From NCBI GenBank assembly GCA_964600225.1, contig CAZRIT010000049.1, forward strand, positions 1 to 14,720: a stretch of DNA of 14,720 nucleotides. The letters are read 5' to 3'. The notes below the pieces were generated by a model, which was given only the letters and a program-made list of their open reading frames with translations, searched no databases and was not told where the DNA came from. Positions 1 to 7,430 of this stretch are shown here, one piece after another. A program made the translations under genes and the position numbers. Numbering within the stretch: the first letter of the stretch is position 1; each line of letters begins with the position of its first letter. Source of the DNA: CAZRIT01 sp964600225. GTDB lineage: Bacteria > Bacillota > Clostridia > Christensenellales > CAG-138.

Positions 1-50
1 GGGGTTCGGGGGGCCGTAAGGGGGAAATCGGAATCCCCCTCGGCCCCCCG
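1..50. repeat. G-rich hairpin repeat, left copy
   Basis: This element can fold on itself. An outer 10-bp stem pairs CGGGGGGCCG (7-16) with CGGCCCCCCG (41-50), and an inner 6-bp stem pairs GGGGGA with TCCCCC around an 8-nt loop. Nearly the same 41 bases recur at the right edge of the window (14680-14720) with one C missing. Two copies in the same orientation 14.6 kb apart mark it as a dispersed intergenic repeat rather than a one-off terminator. Whether it also ends transcription cannot be told; there is no T-run after it. The window starts inside or exactly at the repeat, so its true left border is unknown. Confidence 0.75.
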
Positions 51-88
51 ATATGCACCGTATGCGCCAAAGAACCGCATAACATCCA

Positions 89-120
89 AACAGGCCATCC
101 GACGATTCGGATGACCTGTT
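89..120 (-). terminator. Hairpin after the lipoprotein gene
   Basis: A 14-bp stem with a 4-nt loop lies 36 bases beyond the stop of the minus-strand lipoprotein gene. In minus-strand RNA the arms pair fully, with one G-U wobble. In plus-strand RNA the same position is an A-C mismatch, so the structure is better suited to the minus-strand transcript. The stem ends in UGUU but no long U-run follows, so this is a terminator-like hairpin or 3' stabiliser rather than a textbook intrinsic terminator. The rest of 51-155 holds nothing else I recognise. Confidence 0.6.
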
Positions 121-155
121 GATGCTTACGCTTCCATTCTGACAGGGTAAAATGC

Positions 156-1310
156 TTACAGCACGGGCGAGGTCCACTCGCCGCCGCCACCGCCGCCACC
201 GCCGCCTCCGCCGCCGCCCGACGGACGCGAGATGCGCTTCTCGCTGATTTGCTCCTTCTCCACGAACCCGTATACGCCATCCAGCTCCACCAGATAGCAA
301 TCCTCCAAATCGTCCAGCACGCGCACGACCGTGTTCAGCTTCAGCTTTTTCAGTTCCTCGAGCATGCGGTAGTCCGCATAGAACGGCGTGTTGCTTTTTG
401 CATATCCATCCCACTTGGCATACGCTTCCTCGGCAGCCATGCGCACCAGGCGCTTGGGCAGCTTGCCGATAACGCCTTCCGCCAGGACTTGGGCGTGCGT
501 ATCGTCAGCGTCGATGACCTTGATCTCATCGCCGCGCGCCGACAGCGCCAGATACGCCTCCGTCCCGTCGGCCAGCACCGTGCCGTCGCAGGGATAGGTG
601 ATCGCCGCCGCATCGGCCTCGGGCGCATCGGCTTCGGGCGCGTTGAGCATGCTTAGCCGCACTGCGCCGCCCGTGCTCGGGCGTACAAACAGGTGGATGT
701 CGCCGCCGTCCGAGCCGCCGCCACCACCGCCGCCGCCGCCACCACCGCCGCCGCTGCCGCCCTGACGGATCTTTTTATTGCTGACGGAAACCGTCGCCGC
801 ATAGCACTTTTGCCCGTCCTCGCCCCACTCGATGTAGAGCGCGTGGGTCAGGTCGTCCTTTACGCTCAGCGCCGTGTTGAGCTTTAAGGTGGCAATGGGC
901 TCCCCTGTCAGATAGGGGTTATCGAACACCTTGGTGCTCGACCTGGCATAGCCCGTCCATTCCGCAAAGGCGGCCGCGCCGTTTAAGCGGATGAAGCGCT
1001 TGCGCACCAGGGTATCCGTTCCCTCAAGGGGCACGATATAGTAATCCCCCTGCTCGCCCGTTACCCGCACGGCGTCCCCGCGCGACAGCAGCCGAAAAAT
1101 CACGCCTGCATCGTCAATGCGCACGACGCCCATCTCGCCTTCAGGCTCGGGCGTGGGCGACGGCGTAGGCGCCGCGGTGGGTTCGGGCACAGCGGTCGCC
1201 TCCGTTACTGCGGGCGCCGCGCCCTGCGGCAGCAGCTCCCCCGCCGCATCGCAGCCCGTCAGGGTGCAAATAAGCAGCAAGCCTGTCAATAAGGTATATA
1301 CTCGTTTCAT
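156..1310 (-). CDS. Duplicated-unit lipoprotein with two 13-glycine tracts
   Basis: Predicted 384-residue surface lipoprotein. The start at 1310 is chosen because the next residues form a signal peptide (MKRVYTLL, then a hydrophobic core) with lipobox LTGC, Cys20 being the lipidated residue, and because GAGGGAG lies about 9 nt upstream; a longer in-frame start would run back into the upstream protease gene. After the Cys comes an Ala/Pro/Thr linker (about 30-58). Two related units follow: about 60-182 and about 237-363, sharing a pattern of FIRL/LVRM, AEWTGYAR/AKWDGYAK and LKLNT..V.DDL. They look SH3b-like, but I am not certain of the fold. Unit 1 is followed by GGS and 13 Gly (187-199); unit 2 by 13 Gly (365-377) and the last seven residues EWTSPVL. 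Both Gly tracts mix GGC with GGT or GGA codons. There is no C-terminal membrane segment or LPXTG motif. It lies 16 nt after the protease stop, so the two are probably co-transcribed. Function is unknown; a wall-binding or protease partner role is a guess. Confidence 0.85.
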   Translation of the reverse strand: MKRVYTLLTGLLLICTLTGCDAAGELLPQGAAPAVTEATAVPEPTAAPTPSPTPEPEGEMGVVRIDDAGVIFRLLSRGDAVRVTGEQGDYYIVPLEGTDTLVRKRFIRLNGAAAFAEWTGYARSSTKVFDNPYLTGEPIATLKLNTALSVKDDLTHALYIEWGEDGQKCYAATVSVSNKKIRQGGSGGGGGGGGGGGGGSDGGDIHLFVRPSTGGAVRLSMLNAPEADAPEADAAAITYPCDGTVLADGTEAYLALSARGDEIKVIDADDTHAQVLAEGVIGKLPKRLVRMAAEEAYAKWDGYAKSNTPFYADYRMLEELKKLKLNTVVRVLDDLEDCYLVELDGVYGFVEKEQISEKRISRPSGGGGGGGGGGGGGEWTSPVL

Positions 1311-1326
1311 ATTGCGCGTCTCCCTC

Positions 1327-4300
1327 TCAGCCCTTGTAATCGGCATCGTACCTTGCGCCGTAGACATGGTGGATGATATCCCAGATATAGTTGTACGAGG
1401 CGGTCTTGGGCGCAAACGCATTGCGGTTTTGGTAGGCAATGTAGCCGATGCTGCGCAGAACCGTGCCGCCGTAGAGGGTGATCTGCTCACCCGCGGCGTC
1501 CTCGAGTATGATATACGGGCACATCGCCAGATCGGGGATGCACTGATCGTTATCAAAGCCCACCAGCACGTTGGTGTACTGCGTCATGCCGTTGACCAGC
1601 TTGAACACGGGGTCCGCCTCGCCGCGCTTGTAGGCAAAGTTCGACATGGTATAGCTCTTGCCCAGCACCAGCGGCTGCTCGCCCAGCAGGCTCTTCCACG
1701 CCACCGCGGTGCCGTATTCCACCAGATGATAGCCATGATACCCCGCCTCGCTCGTCAGCTGGTTCTTGGTAGCGGTGGATATGGAGGTGATCATGCGGAT
1801 GCCCTTGTTGCCCGTGATGCGAATCGAGCTGCCCGCATACATGAGCAGGTCGTCCAGCGCCGAAATGCGCGTGGCGATGTACTTTCCCTCCGCCGTATCA
1901 AACGTCAGCTTCCACACGGTCATGCCCGTGGGATAGACGGTGTGCGGATCCGTGGCGGACGTGCTGTTGTACGAATAGGTCACCAGTGTTTTGGCCTCCC
2001 TGTCGGCCAGTATTGCGGTATATTGCGTGCCCGAAACGCTCAAATCGAGGCTGCCGTACTTCACGCCGTCAATCCACAGTTCGGGCGCGTCGCCCGTGCC
2101 CGCCAGATCGGCGGTGACAGGGAACGTCGCCCCGCCCTCGGTGATGGTGATGGCCATTTCGCCCACCGCGCCCCCGCCGTCGTTGGCGGTTGCAACGACC
2201 GTGACGGTGCCGATTTTGGTGGCGCTCAACAGGCCGCTTGCGCTGATGGTGGCCTCGCCCGTGCGGTTGGCGACGCTCCAGGTGTACGTTTTATCCTCCG
2301 CTGTGGCAGGCAGCACCGCGGCGCTCATCTGCAGCGTGCTTCCCTTTTCCACCGTCTTGGCGTTGCCCGCGCTTGTAACGGTAATCGACTCGACCGGCGT
2401 ATCCTTGCTGGTAAACGCTTTGATGCGCAGGTTCCCGCCGTTGTTGACGCCCACGTCCTGCCAGGTGATGCCGTCGCTGCTGAAAAAGCTCTGCCCCGCG
2501 CTCGAATAGGAATAGAACCTGAGCCAGCCAATCGTATCGGTGGACTTATCCAGCGGAACCCAAAATGGCCAGCCATATTGGTGGACATTGCTGGTAAAGG
2601 TGACCACCGCTGCAAACTTGTCGCCCTTTTTGACGGGCACGGGCGCATTCAGCGGCACGGTATAGTAGCCGACATAGGTCGTTTTCCCGTTGGTCGTGGC
2701 GGCGGAAACGAGCGTGCCCGAGGCAGGGTTGGCCGCGTCGGTCGGGTTTTTGTAGATGCTCACGGAATAGTTGACGTCCGCATGATCGTCCAGCCAGAAG
2801 GATACGGCCTCGACTTTGCCGTTTTCCTGCGCGGTAAAGACGTTTGCAATCCTTGGTTGGGCGGAACGTATATGGACGACGTCTCTGAGGCTGGCGGTGC
2901 CATCGTACTGATAGCACAAATCATAGTTATCGGACGGCGCAAAATCCCATGCCCAGGCCTGATAGTTGCGCGAGGTCACCGCGACGGTCTCGTAGGACAT
3001 GTAGAAATTACCCGCGTCGCCGTAGTCAGCGCCCCAGCTGTTGCGCACAATCCATGCGCCGTTGCCTGTTGGCGCGGCGTCGTTATAGGCATCGTAAAAA
3101 TTGTCCGCCGCAACGGTGTCGTCCCAGCCGACGATGGTGACGGCATGGTTGGTGTAGCTCTCCTCGGAGCAATAGTAATACTTTCGATCGCCGACATAGT
3201 AACCCTTGTCAAGGTCATAACTGTAATCCTTGAAATAGCTATCGTCGTCTTCATAGTTGATGGTCACCGCGCCATAGGTCACGATGGCGTCCTTGATCAC
3301 GTCACGGCCGCTGTCAAACGGGATGATCAGCAGGTTTTCCAGATGCGCCGCGTTCTTTTCAAACGCGTAGGCATACGGCAGGCCGCCGTCGCCCTGAATG
3401 CGTCGGGCATTGGCCGATCCATAGGCAGTTCTGGAGTCCTCCTGCATCATGCCCATGCGGGAGGCGACCGTTCTGGACGCGAAAAAGTAGTTGTCGCCGC
3501 TCCAGATATTGGCATCGGAGGTGTCGTTGCGGTCGCCGCCGAAGTTACCGAGCGGATCGTTATAGGTGCCGTCGGCCTTCTTGGCCCCCTTGTGGTGGAA
3601 CCATACCAACTGCAGCTCGGCATAGTCGACGGAGGATGACGACGCAACCCCCTGCTTGATCATGCCAATCTCCGCCGCGGCAGCAATGGCGAGCGCCCAG
3701 CAGGTGCCGTGCGGATTCTGGTTGAGCACGGGCGGCAGGTTCGGCGTCATGTATGTATCGGCATCGACGGACGCGTTTCTGCTCCGTCGGCGCATGGTAT
3801 AGCCCGGCACGGTGCGATCGATCGGGCGGTAGCCCGTGGGATAGCTCTTTTCCTCGCGCACCCAGCCACTGTCGCCCGCAAAGGGGCTGACGCGCAGCAC
3901 GGGCAGCGCATAGTAGCCGTCGCCCATCGTCCACGCATCGGTAAAATCGAATCCCGCAAAGGTCTCCTGCTTGGTTCCGCTTGCCCACAGGATGCGCCTT
4001 GCTTTTGCGTCCGTGCCATCTACGGCATAACAATCGGTGATCGCAACGCCTTCGGCAGCGCGGCCGACAACGCTCCCGACGTCGGCATCGCCCGCCACGC
4101 GCCCGACGCTGTAGCAATGCGCAATTTCCGCTGCACCGTCCACGACGCCCGCAATGCCGCCCGCGCGCCGTTGGACGGTCAGCGCAGCGGCGTTGAAGCA
4201 GTTTTCGATCCGCCCGCCCGTAAGCGCGCCGACCAGGCCGCCCGTTGCGCCGTCGGCAAAATCGGTGGTAATACTGCCCGTTACAAAGCTATCGGTCAGC

Positions 4301-5730
4301 GTGCCGCCCTGCATATGGCCCACGATGGCGGCTGCGCCCGCATATGCTCCGTTCAGGCCGATGGAAACATCGGTCAGCGCAATGCCCGAAAGCGCCGCGC
4401 CGTCGGTTACCGAAAACAGCCCGAACCAATCGTTCCCGCCGCCGCCCGACAGCTTGGCAATGCCCTTGCCCTGCCCGTCGAACGCGCCCGCAAACGGGCT
4501 TGCCGCCGTGCCGATGGGCGTATATGCCGTTGTGTTCAAATCGATCGGCGCGATCTGCCGATAGTGCGCCTGTCCATACCGTATATCGCCGCCGTTGACC
4601 AGCGACGCAAGCAATTGCAGCTGTGCGGCCGTCTCAATCAGAAACGGCGCTTCCGCCGTGCCCTCGCCCGCAAACGCCTGCGGCGGGGCGGTCACCTCGA
4701 TGCTGATGCTGCCGCTGACGCCGCTGTTGTCATTGGCTGTGGCAAACACCGTCACCGTGCCGATCGAAACGCCTTCAAGCAGGCCCTGCGCATCCACCGT
4801 GGCGCTGCCCGTGCCGTTTTCCACGCGCCAGGCAACCGTTGCATCCGTGGCGTCCTCAGGCGTGACGGCTGCCAGCAATTGCAGCGTGCCGCCGACAGCA
4901 ACGCTCGCTGCCTCGTCGGCCGCCGTTACCGCAATACCCGTCACGGCCACCGCCGTGGGCGGCTGGTCGCCCGTCTGCGGGGGCTCCGTCGCGGGATCGG
5001 TTCCCGCACGGTCGGCGCCTGTCGGCACATCCGATTGCGCATCGGTCGGCGCGGTTCCCTCGGCGTCCGCAGGCCCGCCGTTTGCCGCAGGATCGGCAGG
5101 AGGCGGTGTTACGGGCTCTTCGGGCTCCGTTAAGGGCTCGGTCGGTTCGGTCGGATCAATCGGGTTGGTCGGGTTGGTCGGGTCTGCCTCGGGCACGGTC
5201 GGCTCCGCATCGGCATCCGCCGCGCCGCCTTGCGGCAGGAGAGCGTCCGTTTGCGGCGGTTCCTCCGCTGCAGCCGTCACCGTGATCAAAATGTTGTCCG
5301 CTTGTCCGCTGCCATCGTTGGCGGTTGCGGTCACCGTCGCCGTGCCTGCGGCCAGCGCTTCAATCAGGCCGTCGGCGTCAACCGCCGCCACCGATTCGTC
5401 GGAGCTTGTCCAGTCCAGCGCCTTGTTGCTTGCATTATCGGGCAGCACCTCGGCCGTCAGCGACAGGGTTTGTCCGATCGTCAGCGCCGCGGTCTTTTGC
5501 TCCTGCTCCGTTTCGGGCGCATCGGCAGTTTCGCCGTCGTCTGGCAAAACGATGGAAACGGACGTTACAGGCACGGGCTGTGCAGCCGCGCCGCCAACGT
5601 CCGACGCATCGGGCGCGGGCGCGCCGCCGCCCGTTTCGGCCAGCGCGGAAACGGGAACAACGCCGACAAGCAGCAACATGGTGAGCAGCAAAACAAAAGA
5701 ACGTTTCACAAACATTAGGGAACGTTTCAT
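1327..5730 (-). CDS. Giant secreted C1 (papain-family) cysteine peptidase with Ig-like domains
   Basis: Predicted 1467-residue secreted protease. Domains in order: signal peptide 1-31 (cleavage likely after ALA); BIG2-type Ig-like domain about 54-155; Pro/Glu/Thr-rich linker about 156-258 with degenerate NPT/EPT repeats; second BIG2 domain about 260-347; a Gly-rich region with GLUG-like motifs about 350-617 (GGLVGALTGG, GGIAGVV); C1 peptidase about 655-910; a lectin-like beta segment about 925-1108 of the kind that follows bacterial C1 peptidases; third BIG2 domain about 1112-1197; an unnamed C-terminal module to the end. The catalytic set is complete: Gln671 (oxyanion hole), Cys677 in HGTCWA, His862 in TNHAVTIVGW, Asn897 in RNSWG. 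The Cys-to-His distance (185) exceeds papain's (134), so there is an insertion. The start at 5730 is backed by GGAGG 10 nt upstream. The first codons contain a near-duplication (MKRS and VKRS), so a GTG start at codon 8 is conceivable. No LPXTG anchor or SLH domain is visible; the Ig-like and C-terminal modules may mediate attachment. First gene of an operon with the polyglycine lipoprotein. Confidence 0.92.
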   Translation of the reverse strand: MKRSLMFVKRSFVLLLTMLLLVGVVPVSALAETGGGAPAPDASDVGGAAAQPVPVTSVSIVLPDDGETADAPETEQEQKTAALTIGQTLSLTAEVLPDNASNKALDWTSSDESVAAVDADGLIEALAAGTATVTATANDGSGQADNILITVTAAAEEPPQTDALLPQGGAADADAEPTVPEADPTNPTNPIDPTEPTEPLTEPEEPVTPPPADPAANGGPADAEGTAPTDAQSDVPTGADRAGTDPATEPPQTGDQPPTAVAVTGIAVTAADEAASVAVGGTLQLLAAVTPEDATDATVAWRVENGTGSATVDAQGLLEGVSIGTVTVFATANDNSGVSGSISIEVTAPPQAFAGEGTAEAPFLIETAAQLQLLASLVNGGDIRYGQAHYRQIAPIDLNTTAYTPIGTAASPFAGAFDGQGKGIAKLSGGGGNDWFGLFSVTDGAALSGIALTDVSIGLNGAYAGAAAIVGHMQGGTLTDSFVTGSITTDFADGATGGLVGALTGGRIENCFNAAALTVQRRAGGIAGVVDGAAEIAHCYSVGRVAGDADVGSVVGRAAEGVAITDCYAVDGTDAKARRILWASGTKQETFAGFDFTDAWTMGDGYYALPVLRVSPFAGDSGWVREEKSYPTGYRPIDRTVPGYTMRRRSRNASVDADTYMTPNLPPVLNQNPHGTCWALAIAAAAEIGMIKQGVASSSSVDYAELQLVWFHHKGAKKADGTYNDPLGNFGGDRNDTSDANIWSGDNYFFASRTVASRMGMMQEDSRTAYGSANARRIQGDGGLPYAYAFEKNAAHLENLLIIPFDSGRDVIKDAIVTYGAVTINYEDDDSYFKDYSYDLDKGYYVGDRKYYYCSEESYTNHAVTIVGWDDTVAADNFYDAYNDAAPTGNGAWIVRNSWGADYGDAGNFYMSYETVAVTSRNYQAWAWDFAPSDNYDLCYQYDGTASLRDVVHIRSAQPRIANVFTAQENGKVEAVSFWLDDHADVNYSVSIYKNPTDAANPASGTLVSAATTNGKTTYVGYYTVPLNAPVPVKKGDKFAAVVTFTSNVHQYGWPFWVPLDKSTDTIGWLRFYSYSSAGQSFFSSDGITWQDVGVNNGGNLRIKAFTSKDTPVESITVTSAGNAKTVEKGSTLQMSAAVLPATAEDKTYTWSVANRTGEATISASGLLSATKIGTVTVVATANDGGGAVGEMAITITEGGATFPVTADLAGTGDAPELWIDGVKYGSLDLSVSGTQYTAILADREAKTLVTYSYNSTSATDPHTVYPTGMTVWKLTFDTAEGKYIATRISALDDLLMYAGSSIRITGNKGIRMITSISTATKNQLTSEAGYHGYHLVEYGTAVAWKSLLGEQPLVLGKSYTMSNFAYKRGEADPVFKLVNGMTQYTNVLVGFDNDQCIPDLAMCPYIILEDAAGEQITLYGGTVLRSIGYIAYQNRNAFAPKTASYNYIWDIIHHVYGARYDADYKG

Positions 5731-5802
5731 AAATAAATAGCCTCCGAGCATGCTATGGAAAACCATTGTGTGCATCGGCGGAAACCGCAGTATGCTACTA
5801 TA

Positions 5803-5831
5803 TTTTTACCTGATTTTGACATGTTTGTCTC
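5803..5831 (-). promoter_or_regulatory. Possible weak promoter for the protease operon
   Basis: On the minus strand GAGACA (5831-5826) and TAAAAA (5808-5803) are 17 nt apart, each matching the sigma-A consensus at four of six positions. A TATAGT hexamer just downstream (5802-5797) is a better -10 but has no good -35 at the right distance. No stronger promoter is visible before the protease gene, so expression may need an activator or another sigma factor. This is a weak call. Confidence 0.25.
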
Positions 5832-5841
5832 GCCTTTTTTC

Positions 5842-5863
5842 CATTATTTATACATTATTTATA
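5842..5863. repeat. Tandem 11-nt AT-rich direct repeat in the divergent promoter region
   Basis: CATTATTTATA occurs twice back to back, with no mismatch, in an AT-rich island inside an otherwise GC-rich window. It sits between the divergent protease and MATE genes, just upstream of the weak minus-strand promoter candidate. It could be a regulator site, an UP-like element or simply an AT-rich melt region. The rest of the 5731-6011 gap holds the plus-strand promoter and no convincing small gene. Confidence 0.5.
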
Positions 5864-5934
5864 TATTTTTCACGGGCTTACGGCAGGGCCCGACCCATCC
5901 CGACGCCGTGCCGCACGCCGTTTTCCGCCGCACC

Positions 5935-5963
5935 TTGACGCAACCGCAAAATCGCTGTAAAAT
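5935..5963 (+). promoter_or_regulatory. Sigma-A-type promoter for the MATE-TrkH-TrkA genes
   Basis: TTGACG (5935-5940) and TAAAAT (5958-5963) are separated by exactly 17 nt; each hexamer has five of six consensus bases. Transcription would start near 5970 and leave a leader of about 40 nt containing AGGGAGGA 8 nt before the MATE start codon. The leader is too short to hold a riboswitch. Confidence 0.75.
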
Positions 5964-6011
5964 ACGCTATTACTGTCCGTTTGACGGGATGGGAAAGGGA
6001 GGAAGCAACGC

Positions 6012-7430
6012 ATGAAACGCAAAACGGGCCTGTTTGATCGGTCATTTTGGCAGGTCGTGCTGCCGCTGGCGCTGCCGATTGCGCTGCAAAACCTGCTGAG
6101 CAATTCCTTCCGCCTGGTCGACACCCTCATGATCGGCCGCCTTGGCGACGTTTCCATCGCGGCGGTGGGGCTTGCGGGCTATATATCGTTCTTTGTGGAA
6201 CTGATCGGCTTTGGCCTGGCTTCGGGCAGCGCGGTATTTTTGGCGCAGTATCACGGCGCGGGCAACCGCCGCGGCATCAGCCGCACGTTCGGGGCGCTTT
6301 TGACGTTTACAGTACCCGTGGGCATTCTGTTTACGGTGATGACCATCTGCATCCCCGAACGCCTGATGGGGCTGTTTACGGACGACGCGCTGCTGATTGC
6401 CGAGGGCGTGCGCTACCTCAAATACGCGTGCTATTCTTACACGGCGCTGATGCTGAGCACCGCCCTGGGCATTACGCTGCGCTGCACGGAGAACGTGCGG
6501 CTGCCGATGTATGTCAGCGGCATGTGCGCGCTGCTAAACGCTGTGCTCAACTATACCTTTATATTCGGCCTGTTCGGGCTGCCCGCCATGGGCGTGGCGG
6601 GCGCGGGCCTGGCCACGGCCATCTCCTCGGCGCTAAGCCCACTGTTGATCATCCTGATTTCGATCAAAAAGCGCAACGTGCTGATCATGCCATTGAACAT
6701 GCTGTTCGACCTGAAAGGGTTCCTCAAGCCCTTCTGGTCGCGCGCGCTGCCCGTGGTGCTCAACGAGCTGATGTGGTCGCTTTCCATCGTGCTCATCAAC
6801 ATGGTGTTCGGGCGGCTCGGTACGGATAACTACGCGGCCTTTACGGTGGTTCGTACGATTGAGAACATCGTATTTGTGGCATTTGTGGGCATCTGCAACG
6901 CCTGCAACATCCTGGTGGGCAAGAATATCGGCGCGGGGAAAATCGAGGACGCCAAGATGTACGCCAAGCGCTTCCTGCTGCTGGTGCCCGTGTTCGGCGT
7001 GACGCTGGGGATACTGATTGCTTTGCTGCGGGGCGCCGCCGTATCGCTGTTTGACCTGAGCGCCACCGCCGCGCACACCGCGCGCATGCTGCTGTTGATG
7101 TACGCCGTGGACGTGAGCATCCGCAACATCCCCTACCTGGGCGTGGTCGGCATATTCCGCGCGGGCGGCGATACCAAAACGGGGCTCTGGTGCGACGTGG
7201 GCGTGCAATACCTATTGGTGGTGCCCGTCACGGTGCTGTGCGGGCTGGTGTGGAAGGTGCCGTTCCTTTGGACGTATCTTGCTATGCTCATTGTGGACGA
7301 CGTGGCCAAGCTTTGCATCGTTGTGCCGCATTTTGTCAAGATGAAGTGGATACGCCCCATTGCGGCCGACAAGTCCTTGCAAATGCTGGCGGATAGCGAT
7401 ATGCTGTCTTCATATGAACCGAACGCGTAA
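6012..7430 (+). CDS. MATE-family multidrug/metabolite exporter
   Basis: Predicted 472-residue integral membrane protein, the usual size for a MATE antiporter, which expels organic cations, drugs or metabolites in exchange for Na+ or H+. The sequence is mostly hydrophobic helices in two pseudo-symmetric halves (about 10-230 and 235-450). The first half has the family opening (LPLALPIALQNLL, then VDTLMIGRLGD) and LRCTENVRLP near 156-165; the second half has the matching GIFRAGGDTKTG near 380-391, as expected from the internal MATE duplication. The start is supported by AGGGAGGA at 8 nt spacing and by the promoter just upstream. The last 17 nt overlap the TrkH gene, which suggests translational coupling. 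Substrate and coupling ion cannot be read from the sequence. Confidence 0.93.
   Translation: MKRKTGLFDRSFWQVVLPLALPIALQNLLSNSFRLVDTLMIGRLGDVSIAAVGLAGYISFFVELIGFGLASGSAVFLAQYHGAGNRRGISRTFGALLTFTVPVGILFTVMTICIPERLMGLFTDDALLIAEGVRYLKYACYSYTALMLSTALGITLRCTENVRLPMYVSGMCALLNAVLNYTFIFGLFGLPAMGVAGAGLATAISSALSPLLIILISIKKRNVLIMPLNMLFDLKGFLKPFWSRALPVVLNELMWSLSIVLINMVFGRLGTDNYAAFTVVRTIENIVFVAFVGICNACNILVGKNIGAGKIEDAKMYAKRFLLLVPVFGVTLGILIALLRGAAVSLFDLSATAAHTARMLLLMYAVDVSIRNIPYLGVVGIFRAGGDTKTGLWCDVGVQYLLVVPVTVLCGLVWKVPFLWTYLAMLIVDDVAKLCIVVPHFVKMKWIRPIAADKSLQMLADSDMLSSYEPNA

Noticed and set aside
178..218. Gly-coding GCC/ACC run as a microsatellite or CRISPR-like repeat
   Set aside because: It is a triplet-biased coding tract in frame with the lipoprotein; there are no spacers, and synonymous variation argues for coding.
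1311..1556. Longer N terminus for the lipoprotein, starting at 1556
   Set aside because: It would overlap the end of the protease gene and bury the signal peptide and lipobox; the ATG at 1310 has a ribosome binding site and a clean lipoprotein signal.
1117..3639. 840-codon open frame on the plus strand opposite the protease and lipoprotein genes
   Set aside because: It runs antisense to two well-supported genes, has low-complexity Arg/Ala/Val/Gly composition and no domain or start signal; it is a high-GC shadow frame. The same holds for the 474-codon frame at 3709-5133 and the 381-codon frame at 4595-5740.
5731..5775. Protease start upstream at 5775
   Set aside because: The extra 15 residues cover the GGAGG site and precede the signal peptide; 5730 fits better.
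5970..6011. Riboswitch before the MATE or potassium genes
   Set aside because: The predicted leader is only about 40 nt, too short for a multidrug-linked guanidine or c-di-AMP riboswitch.
5750..6015. Two short plus-strand open frames between the protease and MATE genes
   Set aside because: No ribosome binding site or recognisable domain, and they cross the divergent control region and the MATE promoter.
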